Positions 45,415 through 56,000 of a stretch of DNA of 64,000 bases are shown piece by piece (positions within the stretch are counted from its first letter, which is position 1; each line of letters opens with the position of its first letter). The DNA is taken from contig SAXG01000013.1 of NCBI GenBank assembly GCA_012932865.1, forward strand, positions 124,001 through 188,000, written 5' to 3'. The DNA comes from Amylostereum areolatum (taxonomy: Eukaryota; Basidiomycota; Agaricomycetes; Russulales; Stereaceae). The position numbers and the translations under genes were made by a program. Under the pieces are notes generated by a model. That model saw only the letters and a program-made list of their open reading frames with translations, ran no database searches and was not told the DNA's origin.

Positions 45415-46440
45415 GTACAAAGTATTCAAAGGAAAATGCAAAAGAGTTCAACAGGTTTGTACCAAAATTTCTGTACAAAAATGTTTATGTGTTTTAGAAA
45501 GTGTTTACATGTGGGTACAAAGTGTTCAACTGGTTTGTACTAGGTGTTCCAACGTTCTGTACAAAAGTGTTCAAACTTTTTGTACGAGATGTTCAAAATG
45601 TTTGTACAAAGTGTTCAAAACCTTTGTAAAGACATGTTCAAAACCTTTGTACAAAGTGTTCAAAAATGTTGTACGCAGTGTTCAAAAATGTTGTATGGAG
45701 CCTTCAAAAATGTTGTATGCAAGTGTTCAAAAACTTTGTACAGTCTTCAAAAATGTGGTATGAAAGTGTTCAAAAACTCTGTACAAAGTCTTCGAGAACT
45801 TAAATTTGTGTACAACAGTCTTCAACGGGTTTGTGGTAGGTGCTCCAACATTTTGTACAAAAGTGTTCAAAATGTTTGTACGCAGTGTTAAAAAATGTTG
45901 TACGAAAGTGTTCAAAGACTTTGTACGAAGTGTTCAAACTTTTTGGACAAGGATGTTCAAAATTTCTGTACAATGTCTTCAAAAACTTTGTATAGAGTCT
46001 TCAAAACCTTTATATGGACGTGTTCAAAACCTTTGTACGAAGTGTTCAAAAATGTTGTACGAAGTCTTCAAAATGTTTGTAAGAAGTGTTCAAAACGTTT
46101 TGGCAAAGTGTTCAAAATGTTTGTACAAAGTCTTCAAAAATGTTGTATGAAAGTGTTCAAAAATGTTGTACAAAGTCTTCACGAACTTTGTACAAGGTCT
46201 TCCAAACTTTTGTACGGAGGTGTTCAAACTTGTTGTACGAAGGTGTTCAAAAATGTTGTACAAAGGTTTGCAAGTTGGATCACAAAAGGGTTCAAAACCT
46301 TTGTACAAAGGTGTTCAGAAGCTTGTACAGAAGGGTTCAAAAAGCTTGTAGAAGGGTGTTGCAAAGGCTGCCCAAAAAGGTTTAAAACATTTGGATGGAA
46401 GTCTTCAACCTGTAGTATTTGGCAGAAGGGGTTGTAGCGG
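45415..46440 (+). repeat. 22-bp minisatellite array, second locus
   Basis: About 45 tandem degenerate units with the pattern TGTTCAAAACCTTTGTACAAAG, 20-24 bp each, all in one orientation. The GTTCA...TTTGTA skeleton and the 22-bp period are shared with 9766-10680. Because 22 is not a multiple of 3, all frames stay open and give 22-residue-periodic Cys-rich translations, which are not taken as protein. Confidence 0.88.
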
Positions 46441-46577
46441 TTCTTACAGATGTGTTGTACCAAAAAAGGAGGTCACATGCAGCTAACCCTAACCTAGCCC
46501 GTCTCAGCGTCACAAATCGTGCGCGGATGGGAAGGAAAAGAATGACATAATAAATGTTCCTAGAGGAACCGTAACTA
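46441..46577. other. Short unique spacer
   Basis: No feature seen; contains CTAACCCTAACC at about 46484-46495, too short to call telomeric. Confidence 0.3.
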
Positions 46578-46740
46578 TTGAAGGATATCCTGGACTCGCA
46601 GGATTTTTGAAACACCCCCCAGTTGCGTCGTCTGGCGGAGGCAAAGGACTTATATCATCGGCATCTTACAATTGCTTCTCTGTACTATCATCTATGACCT
46701 CATGTGAGCAATTGCATCCATCGTGTGTGCACCTCTCTAC
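46578..46740 (+). mobile_element. Gypsy gag-pol junction fragment (E4)
   Basis: Matches 51459-51625 of E1 (end of gag, gag-pol overlap, start of pol) with about 10% differences by eye. It stops at CTCTCTAC exactly where the E0 LTR begins, so E0 inserted into it. The left end is truncated at 46578. Confidence 0.8.
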
Positions 46741-47163
46741 TGTCAGAAACGCAGTTTATGAGACCGATGGAACTGCCTAAGTCGCGACGACGGGAGGAGC
46801 AAGAGAGAACAGATGGATTCGAGAGTGTCAGGCCTAGGGTAGTGCAACATGCGCTACAGTACCGTATGACGAGATGGACAGTCTAGGGAAGAGGGAAGAG
46901 AAACACTGTCCTTATATACAAGTGGGTACGATGGTGCGATGTGATGCGATAGTGGTGCGAGCAGGGGGAACAATAAGAAAGGAGTCATGGGGCGGAGGAC
47001 GAAGGTCCGGAGCAATGATGTCATAGATAAGGATGCGGAACCCCGCTCAGAAGTCCGGGCAATGATGTCGTTGAAGCAAGTGATGCAAGGGAAAGTCATG
47101 TGCCATGACACGTCGCGTGTACGAGGTCTGCAAACGAAGAGAGAAATGGAGCGATCTGTGACA
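46741..47163 (-). repeat. E0 3' LTR
   Basis: 423 bp, TGTCA...TGACA ends, aligned with the LTRs at 48835 and 62727. A pyrimidine run at 47166-47175 (CCCCCCCTTT on the plus strand) is the polypurine tract of the element. Confidence 0.9.
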
Positions 47164-48834
47164 TTACCCCCCCTTTAAGACGCGCTTTCGCCTGGAGCGC
47201 GATGTCATCTGCAAGGGTAGATGCGAGGAAATCATCAAAGGAGATGCCGAGGGAACGCACAGGGCGGGGCGCGTTTGGATGGCGTTTGTGGAAGGCATCG
47301 ATCATGTCGGTGACTTTTGAGAGCGAGGAGCGAGGGAGCCAGGTATTCTCGGAGTCAGGATAGCCTGCCCACTTGACGAGGTATTGTATGCCTTTCTTGT
47401 TGCGGGTCGGCTTCGAGTCGATGATGTCTTCAACGTCATATTCTTCTTCGTCATCAACGAGGTCAGGTGGCGGTTGTTCATAGTTTGGACCATGTGCCGT
47501 TGTCTCCTTGTACGCGGTGAGCAGCGAAGCATGGAAGACTGGGTGGATTCTCCACGTCTTCGGCAGCTTCAGGCGGTAGTTCACTGGGCTAATAACGTCA
47601 ACAATCTCGAAGGGTCCAAATCGTTTGGCAGCGAGCTTAGCTTTCGGCCTCGTCGTCTTCAGGTTTTTGCCTTCGAGCCAGACCTTGTCTCCGACGGCGA
47701 ACAGTGTCGATTTGCTGATCGTGTCACCATTGTAGTGCTTCATTAAGTCGGATGCGAGGGCAAGGCTGGCCTTGATCTCCTGTCGGACTTCTTCAAGTTG
47801 ACGGAGGCGTTCTTCAACTGCAGGGACCTTTGAGGACGGGTTTACGGATGGGTACATCTTGGGGAGGAAGCCGTAGAGGACTTCAAAGGGGGCCTTTCCA
47901 GTAGCTGCATGGGTGCGGGAGTTGTGAGAAAACTTGAAGAAGGGCAACCACTTCACCCAGTCATCTTGACGGTAGTTGCAGAATACTCGCAGGAACTGCT
48001 CAAGGTTCTGGTTTTCGTGTTCGGTCTGGCCGTCTGTCTGTGGGTGATACGCTGTGCTAAGGGCAGACTTGATCCCGAGCTTCTCGTTGAGTGTACGCAT
48101 TACCTGCCCAGCAAATTGGGGTCCGCGATCCGAGATGATCTTGTCCGCTAAGCCATAGTGTCGGTATACCTTATCGAAGAGAATGTCGGCCGTGCCATCG
48201 CTGGTGATCTCCGTTGTACATGGGGTGGTAACCACCATCTTGGTGAGGCGATCAACCACGACATTGACGGCATTATAGCCTTCGCAGTCAGGGAGCTCGA
48301 CAATGAAGTCGGTAGAGATGACGCCAAATGGTCGATCGGGTACTTCGTTCGGGATCATATCGACGTGGGGTCGGCTGCTCTGTGTCTTTGTCGACTGGCA
48401 GGTTGCGCATCCTGCTACGAAGCCGCGGACGAAGACAGACATGCCAGGCCACCAATATTCACGACTCACAAGTTCGTAAGTCTTGAAGCGACCAGGGTGT
48501 CCAGCCAGGGGCGATTCATGGTACATTTTGACAATGTCACGTCGCAACTTGTTGTCTGCAGGGACATATACCTTTCCTCTGAACAGGACCAGGCCTCCTT
48601 CGTAGTTCCACTCTTGAAGGTTCTTGACGAGTGTACGTGGTCCGTTTCGTAAGATGGCATCCAGGGCTTGAACGACCTCGATGTCCTTGGTTTTGCAGTT
48701 GCGGATACGTCGTCGGAGTTCGACATCGCCGAGGGAGGTTACTGCTCCTGGCCTCGTTGCGCGTACCTGGAAGTACTTGGGGTCAAGCAAGACGTGCTCC
48801 TTGTTGCCGTTTTCAACACCATCCTTGTGATCGG
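47096..48834 (-). CDS. pol: E0 Pol: integrase and chromodomain (partial)
   Basis: Open through its whole length in this window, though cut from its RT half by E1. It holds the integrase zinc finger (H...YWWPGM...CATCQSTK), core with VISTDFI, ISDRGPQF and YHPQTDGQTE (D,D,E), the GPY/F region (KRFGPFEIVDVISPVNYRL), and a chromodomain (YDVEDIIDS...YLVKWAGYPDSENTW). The frame runs about 68 bases into the LTR and stops at 47096. Chromodomains direct integration to modified chromatin in chromoviruses. It has lost its N-terminal context and would be active only if supplied in trans. Confidence 0.9.
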
Positions 48835-49257
48835 TGTCACGGATCACTCCATTTCTCTCTTCGTTTGCAGACCTTGTACACGCGACGTGTCACGGCACAT
48901 GACTTTCCCCTGCATCACATGCTTCAACGACGTCATTGCACGGACTTCCGAACGGGGTTCCGCATCCTTATCTATGACATCACTGCTCCGGACCTTCGCC
49001 CTCCGCCCCATGACTCCTTTCTTATTGTTTCCCCCGCTGGCACCACTATCGCATCACATCGCACCATCGTTCCCACTTGTATATAAGGACAGTGTTTCTC
49101 TTCCCTTTTCTCTAGACTGTCCATCTTGTCATACGGTACTGTAGCGCACGTTGCACTACCCTAGACCCCGGCACTCTCGAATCTATTGTTTCTTCTCGCT
49201 CCTCCCACCGTCGTGACTTAGGCAGTTCCATCGGTCTCATAAACTGTGTTTCTGACA
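48835..49257 (+). repeat. E1 5' LTR
   Basis: 423 bp, TG...CA. TATATAA at 49079-49085 followed 25-30 nt later by TAGACTGTCCA (49113-49123), which is complementary to the primer site. Confidence 0.92.
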
Positions 49258-49259
49258 CC

Positions 49260-49270
49260 TGGACAGTCTA
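49260..49270 (+). other. E1 primer-binding site, self-complementary type
   Basis: TGGACAGTCTA lies two bases after the LTR and is the exact complement of 49113-49123 in the LTR, close to the expected transcript start. This is the Tf1/sushi self-priming arrangement. The same pair is kept in E3 (1225-1235 with 1373-1383). Confidence 0.75.
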
Positions 49271-50465
49271 CCCCTACGCCTACCTCGCACCTCTCCCTCA
49301 TCCACCTCTGCTGTCTCTACGACATTAAAAGCCCCTACACCACAGATCTCCCAAACGCACCGGTCTTCCTCCCGTTCGACGGTAAACCAATCACCCCCCA
49401 AGACGACGCACCCCTACCCTACCCCTGGTCCAATGCCGTCACTGTCAACTGCCTCGTCCCCGTCCAGAATCTCTGCAAGAAGGACCCGTGGACTGCACAC
49501 GGCCTCAACTTCCGCATCTTCGAGTGGAGGTGGCATAAGGATCACGGTACGGTCGTCCTCGCCCTGTACACCCGGATCACTACGTGCATCAACGTAGATC
49601 TCGAGCGCCTTGAATTCACCCTCCACGCCCCCACCTATCACACGTACCTCATCCAGAACGCCCCCAACCCGATCCTCCAGACCAGCTTCACCTCCGTCTC
49701 CCAGTTCAACCGCTGGACCCCCAAATCTACCCCGCCCCCAGTCCTCCGTCCCACCATCAAGGGTAAGACCCTTCGTCACCGCCACCACGAACACAAGATC
49801 CGCCAGGCAATAAAAGCCGGCTACCTCACCAAGAAACTCCTCGGCCGTCGCCCCGTCGCGGCGGACTTTTTCTAGACCATCATCACGTCCCCCGCAGTCC
49901 CTCGTCCCCCCACTCCGAACTTCCCCCCAGGCGTCTTTCGAGACTACTGTCCTGAAGAATACTATATCCTCACCTCGCAGCAGACTAAGGAATCCGTACG
50001 TTGGCAGCACGACAAACCAAACCCGCAACGTCAAGACTGGTACTTCGACGACCGCAACGAACAACCCTACGTTGAAGAATCGGACTTTGCCACTGCTGCG
50101 GACATTCTACAGCGCTTCCTGAACCCTCCCCCTACCAACTCGCCCCCACCCCGTCGACGTGCTGTAGTCGAGGTCCCAGAAGGGATCAACTACAACGACA
50201 CAACCAGGAAGTGGTATGCCTATAGACGAAACAAGAACGGAACCCCAGGACGATCCGTCCTGGGGTTCAGCCCACTTCATTCAGTCCCGTCCAAGATCAC
50301 TGGTTGTGGCATCATAACCAGCAATTCCTCACCCCCGCCGACTTCCTCATCGCAAAACAAGTTGAGGACGAAGTTGAAGAAGCAGAAGAACACCGACGAG
50401 AAACCCTATGCCGCCTTGATCAAGAACTCGCCCAATCCCTCACTGTCCCCCTCCCCTCCAACAAG
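49271..50465 (+). other. E1 long leader with ATG-less reading frame
   Basis: A frame entering from the LTR stays open to about 50240 except for one TAG at 49873-49875, but has no ATG. It encodes protein-like text (for example LEFTLHAPTYHTYLIQNAPN). 50243-50265 is a perfect 10-bp-arm hairpin absent from E3. Related leader sequence is present in E3. It could be a former N-terminal gag region or a leader ORF using another start. Confidence 0.5.
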
Positions 50466-51491
50466 ATGTCCGACGCCGAATCCAAACCTGCCGTCTCCAA
50501 GCGGGAGATTGGCCCCAAGCCAAAGCCATTCAAAGGCGATAGACGCGACACCCTCCGGTTCTCCCTCGAGCTCTGTATGTTCCTGCGCGTTAACAAGGAT
50601 GTTTATGCCACAGACGACACCAAGATGATGCTCCTCCTCAGCTTGATGGAGGACGACACGGCGAAAGCCTGGGCCACACATCGCCGCATGGAACTCTTTG
50701 ACGACGAAGACAAGAAGGAAGACGCCAAAACCCTCGGCCTCACGCCCCCGACACTCCACTACAGCTCCTACAAAGAGCTCTTCGAGAGGTTTGGCAAAGA
50801 CTTCGTGCCCGTCGATCCAAAGATAGAGGCTCAGCGTAAGATCAACGAACTCGCAATGACCACCCGGGACGTCACTGACTTCATCACCGAGTTTGAGATG
50901 CTGGCAACCATGTCAGGGTACGACGACGAGGCGCTAATCCACTTTTTCAAGAAAGGACTTCAGCGTGACCTCGGCAAGCAGGTGGCCCGGTCGTACCCAT
51001 TCCCCACCAACCTCGCGGAGTGGAAGGAGCGTGCCCGCCACATCAACCACCAGTGGCTCGAAGAGAACCCGGAGAGGAAGAGCAGTCAGTCCAAGGGGGC
51101 TGTCGCGCTCACCTCGAATGGTTCGACCAACTACTCCTCGTCGCGCCGAGTCGGCGCCTTCACCAACACCTCGACCAGCCCTGCAAAGCTGACGGACGAC
51201 GAACGTGCAAAGATGATGCGCGAAGGCAAGTGCTTCATGTGTCGACAGGCCGGTCACGTCTCTCGCAACTGCCCCAACCGCGACTCGAGCGCGCGACGGG
51301 TGGGCGCAGTAGAGACTGGGTCCAAGGCCCCTCCCCTGCCGGCGAACACGGCTCCGTCCACTGCAAAAGCGACCCCCAACCCGTCCAAAACCATCGCGGC
51401 AATCACCCGCCAGCTGAAGGATCTGGACGTGGAAGGTAAGGAACAGGCAGTGGCACTGTTGAAGGATATCCTGGAGTCGCAGGATTTTTGA
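50466..51491 (+). CDS. gag: E1 Gag (intact)
   Basis: 341 codons; the ATG at 50466 (MSDAESKPAVSKREIG) is shared with the gag fragment at 8675 and chosen for that reason. Contains the retrotransposon gag core (FKGDRRDTLRFSLELCMFL through FFKKGLQRDLGKQVA) and a CCHC knuckle CFMCRQAGHVSRNC near residue 256. Gag coats and packages element RNA. Its stop overlaps the open pol frame, which is in the -1 frame, so pol is probably made by frameshifting or reinitiation. Confidence 0.9.
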   Translation: MSDAESKPAVSKREIGPKPKPFKGDRRDTLRFSLELCMFLRVNKDVYATDDTKMMLLLSLMEDDTAKAWATHRRMELFDDEDKKEDAKTLGLTPPTLHYSSYKELFERFGKDFVPVDPKIEAQRKINELAMTTRDVTDFITEFEMLATMSGYDDEALIHFFKKGLQRDLGKQVARSYPFPTNLAEWKERARHINHQWLEENPERKSSQSKGAVALTSNGSTNYSSSRRVGAFTNTSTSPAKLTDDERAKMMREGKCFMCRQAGHVSRNCPNRDSSARRVGAVETGSKAPPLPANTAPSTAKATPNPSKTIAAITRQLKDLDVEGKEQAVALLKDILESQDF

Positions 51492-52593
51492 AACGCCCCC
51501 CAGTCATGTCGTCTGGCGGAGGCAAAGGACTTGTATTATCGGCATCTTACAATCGCTTTTCTGTATTATCATCTATGGCCTCATGTGAGCAATCGTATCC
51601 ATCATGTGTGCACCTCTCTACTGTCACGAAGAACAGGCAAACACCCTCGATAACGCTCAGAGTCAAGATGATTGGACGAGCGACAGGCCAACAAATCGAC
51701 GCAGATGCACTGCTTGACAGCGGTGCAGAAGGAATCATCATCAATCGAAGCTTTGCTGAACGCAAGAAGCTGACCACGAGAAAGCTAGAAAACCCGTTCC
51801 CCGTGCGTAACGTGGATGGCACCGAGAACGTCATGGGCTGGGTACGTGACACGACGACCCAGCAAATCCGGATATACTCGCAAGACTCAAAGGCATACCA
51901 TGAGGAAGAAGCTGAGTTCTTCATCACCGACATCGGTGATCACGATATGATCCTTGGAACAGACTGGCTCGATGAGCATAACCCCACCATAGACTGGCAG
52001 CAAGATCGCGTTGACATGCTCCGCTGCCCTCCCTCCTGCATCCTCTCCAAACCAACAGTGACAAACCTTACAACAAAGCCACGAAAGCCACTGTTGACCC
52101 GATCACAGCAAAAGGTTCAAGATGACGAAGCCCCCAAAGTGCCTCGAGTCCCGGACGATCCCTTCCCAGAACCAATGTATGTCTCCTGGGCCCCGATCCC
52201 TACGTATGTCATCCCCGCACGCAGGGTCAAAGGTGTTCGCATCCGTACATTCCATCTCTCACCTCTACCTGCCCGGCTTTTTACTGAGGATGACGACGAA
52301 CGACATATGGTCTTCCGAGACTGGCAGATCAATGGCCTACGTCGCGCTGGGATCCTCCCTGAAACTGACGGCCCCAACCCAGAGGCAGTGCCGATCCGTG
52401 TGGGCTTCACCAAGGCGCAAGAACTCGCAGAGCACTCAAAGGAAAATGCGTGCCTGCAAACCTTCAAAGATTTGGTTCCCCCTCCATACCGTGACTTCGC
52501 ACCGGTATTCGACAAGAAGACCTCTGAACGACTACCTGACCGACGACTGTGGGATCATGCCATTGACATGAAGGACGGCTTCGAACCTAAACC
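51488..52593 (+). pseudogene. pol: E1 Pol, protease to RT start (split by E2)
   Basis: Open frame with the aspartic protease ADALLDSGAEGIIINRSF and the conserved HDMILGTDWL, followed by the linker and the RT entry DRRLWDHAIDM. Interrupted by E2 after codons for EPK and two bases of the next Pro codon; the frame resumes exactly at 60122. Split by insertion only up to this point. Confidence 0.9.
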
Positions 52594-53052
52594 TGTCAGC
52601 AACGACTAGTGCGACAGCACCAAGTTACGACACAGCTGACTAGAAGATGAGGACGACGGAGGGGAGCCAATCAGACACGGCGACAGACAAGGGAAAGCAA
52701 GCAAAGTCGGTAGAATTGACTAGCTCGAGATAGGGAATATGTACAGCGAGAGTGAGCCTTATATACATGAGAGGAGAGAGACTTAGGTAAGCAACCAATA
52801 CACGGCGATCAGTAAGCAGACCAAGTTTAAGTAAGCAGTCGTATGTAAAAGAGCACAGCATGAGTCAGTATTGTACAGCATGAGTCAGGAGAAAGGAGTC
52901 AGACCCGGGCCGAGATGAGTCACGTGGGCCTGGGTGGGATATAGATGAACCGGGTCCGGGCCGAAGTGGAGCCGGACCGGTGATAAGCCAATAAGTCCTA
53001 AAGCGTGTAACCGATGTAAAGTAAAAAAGAAAACTATAGACCGTTCATGACA
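52594..53052 (-). repeat. E2 3' LTR
   Basis: 459 bp, TGTCA...TGACA. TGAGTCA at 52861, 52881 and 52916, the last overlapping CACGTG at 52921-52926. Confidence 0.93.
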
Positions 53053-56000
53053 TCACCCCTTCCTTAGATTCGACGTCCTCATCGCAATCAGATCCAGCTT
53101 CCTCTTCCACCAAGAGTTCCCAACGATTAAGGCGTGCAGGTTTTGGGGCACCCGGGTGCTCGCGGTGGAAGTCGTCAATACGTTTCTTGGCATTCTGGAG
53201 ATTGGCAAGAGGTTCCCAAGTATTGTCATTGTCTGGGTAGCCTTTCCATTTGACAAGGTACTTGAAGCCGCGACCAACTTTCTTGGAGTCTATAATCTTT
53301 TCGACCTCATAGACTTCCTCTCCTTGGACTAACTCTGGGGGTGGAGGTGCAGGTGCTTTCTGGTTGTCAAAGGCGGGACCATTGTGTGGAGATAGGAGGG
53401 ACTCGTTGAAGACCGGATGTTTTCGTGACCAGGATGCAGGGAGGCGAAGCTTGTAAGCCGATGCTCCGACTTTTTCCAGGATTTCGAAAGGACCGAAGCG
53501 CTTGTCATCTAGCTTTTGCATAGGACGTGCCGTTTTGATTACGGTTTGGCCATCTCTGGTCTTGGCTTCCAGCCAGACGAAGTTGCCAATTTTGTAATCT
53601 ATTGGTTCGTCCTTCTTGCGATCGTAAAAGCACTTTTGATCGTCCTGTGCTGCTTTTAGCGCAGAGCGGGCTTCCTCGTAGATGTCTCGCAGGCGTTGTG
53701 CAAACTCGTTGGCCAATGGGTTGTCTGTCTCGCGTCAAGGGTTTGTTCCCAGGTAGAGTTCCCGACCATAGTTGGCAAAGTTGGGAGACATCCCAATCGA
53801 ACTATGGACCATGTTGTTGAGCGCGGTCATGGCAAGTGGGAGGTAACGTGTCCAATTGTCTTGTCGTTGATTGACGAAGATGCGAAGGTAGTTTTCCATG
53901 GTCATGTTGGAGTGTTCGGTCTGTCCGTCCGTTTGAGGGTGGTACGCCGTAGATGGATTCCCTTCAATGCCTAGCAGTTGGAACAATGCCGTGGTGAACT
54001 TGGAGACAAAGACACTGCCGCGGTCACTGACAATCTTTCTAGGAATTCCATGATGGGGGACTACTTCTCGTAGGTACTCGAAGGCAAGCTCGTCTTCCGT
54101 TAGGTCTTTGGTCGTGGCCCAGAATACAACCTGCTTGGTACCCATGCAGTTCACATTGCAGATGGTGTCTTTTCCATCCAAGACCGGGAGTGGCATGACG
54201 AAGTCAATGGATATGTGCTCCCAAGGTGCTTGTGGCGGGTCATGTGGGTGGAGTGGAGCGGCAATGCGATCATGTCTAATCTTGGTACATTGGCAGGTCT
54301 CACATCCTTCGACATATTTCCGGACGTCATCTCTAATGGCAGGCCACCAGCAGTTGCGCGTGATGAGCTCGTGGGTCTTGTATCGTCCTGGATGACCAAC
54401 AAGCGGGCCGTCATGATGAGCTTGGATGATGTCTGCACAGAGTCCTTTGTCTCTTGGGACATAGAGTCTGTGTTGCCAGGTGACCGTTCCGTCTGCGTGT
54501 TCCAGCCATCCCTTCACTTTGAGTGCTAAGGCGCGTTCTACTGCATGGTCTCGGAGTAAGGTAGCCTCCTGAATCCGCTCAATGAAGGCATTGTCAGGTC
54601 CGTTGGTTACGATTCCTGCATGGTTGAGGGCGCGAAAGAGTTCTGGTTTCAGGAGGACAATGTTTTCATTGTCTTTCTCCCCCTTCTCAAGGCCTGCTAG
54701 TCGGGAAATAGCATCGGGTTTACCCATTGTTTTGCCAGGCTTGTGGAGTAGCGTACAATGATACTCTTGTAGCTCCGTTAACCATCATGCTTGTCTCCAA
54801 TTTAGCTTCTGCACCTTGCGGAAGTACGTGAGATTGCGATGATCCGACCAGATTTCAAACTCCTGTTGTGCCCCCATGAGGTATTGTCTCCATTCCTCTA
54901 GCGCCGTCATGATAGCCAGTAATTCCTTGTCATAAATCTCATAGTTCCTCTCAGCTTTGCTGAGGGACTTTGAGAGGAAGGCGACCGGGTGCCATTTGCC
55001 ATTGTCCTGTTGTTGCGAAAGTACCGCGCCCGTGGCATAGTCAGAGGAGTCCGCCTCAACACGGAACTGCCCATCGTCTGTAGGGATTGCTAGAACTGGC
55101 TGCGATGTTATACGTCACTTGAGTTCCTCAAAAGCCTCCTGCTGCGGGGTGTCCCAGACCCATTCCGTCTTCCCAGTGAGTTTAGTCATTGGGTGAGCAA
55201 TGCCGCTGAAGTCCTTGATAAAGCGACGGTAGAAGTTGCAAAAGCCCAAAAACGATTGAAGTTGTTTCTTCGTTTTGGGGGCTGGCCAATTGGTGATTGC
55301 CGCGACCTTTGCTGGATCCATGCGAACCCTTCCTCCACCGACAATCATGCCCAGGTATTCGATTTCTGCCTTCTCAAACTCGCACTTTTCTGGCTTCAGA
55401 TAGAGTTTGTTTTCTCGCAGGATCTGAAGGACCTCCTTGACTATCCGACGATGTTCTTCTAGCGTATGCGTGAAGATGAGGATGTCGTCCAAATAGACGA
55501 CCACAACTCCTTGGTGGATCAAGTCCTTGAACAGGTCGTTCATCATGGCTTGGAACGTAGACGGGGAGTTGGTGAGTCCAAAGAACATGACCGTAGGCTC
55601 GTAGAGACCTTTGTTCGTGTGGAATGCAGCTTTCCACTCGTCCCCTTCTTTAATCCGAACATTGTTGTACCCCCATCGGACATCGAGCTTGGTAAAGTGC
55701 CGTGCTCCCTTAAGCTTGTCAACTAACTCTTGGATGAGCGGGAGCGGGTAACGGTTCTTTATTGTCATCTCATTGAGCTTTCGATAGTCCTGCACAGGAC
55801 GTAGCGAGCTGTCTTTCTTCTTGATGAAGAAGAATGGGGAGGCCATGGGCAATTTGGACGGTTGGATCTGGCCAGATCTCAGGTTCTCTTCCAAAAAGGC
55901 GTCCAGTTGCTTCTGCTCGTCCAATGTGAGGGGGTAAACTTTGCAATTGACCGGTTTGAAGTTAGGAGTGAGTTCAATGGTGTGGTCCCATGGGCGTCGC

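Larger units (their letters stand above)
46741..48834 (-). mobile_element. Gypsy element E0, 3' part (resumes at 63150)
   Basis: Minus-strand chromovirus: 3' LTR 46741-47163, then integrase and chromodomain up to 48834, where E1 has inserted. Sequence and reading frame resume at 63150-64000, with ATCGG duplicated at 48830-48834 and 63150-63154. The 5' end lies beyond the window. Confidence 0.92.

Noticed and set aside
45509..46437. Overlapping frames encoding Cys-rich proteins with 22-residue periodicity
   Set aside because: They arise because a 22-bp repeat with few stop words is open in all frames; several frames overlap on both strands and no start or conserved domain is present.
46484..46495. 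Telomere-like CTAACCCTAACC
   Set aside because: Two partial units without extension; chance or a relic too short to interpret.
53735..55117. Programmed TGA readthrough or recoding in E2 pol
   Set aside because: Three separate TGAs at positions expected to be Arg, in an element that also has gag frameshifts, are better explained by mutation.
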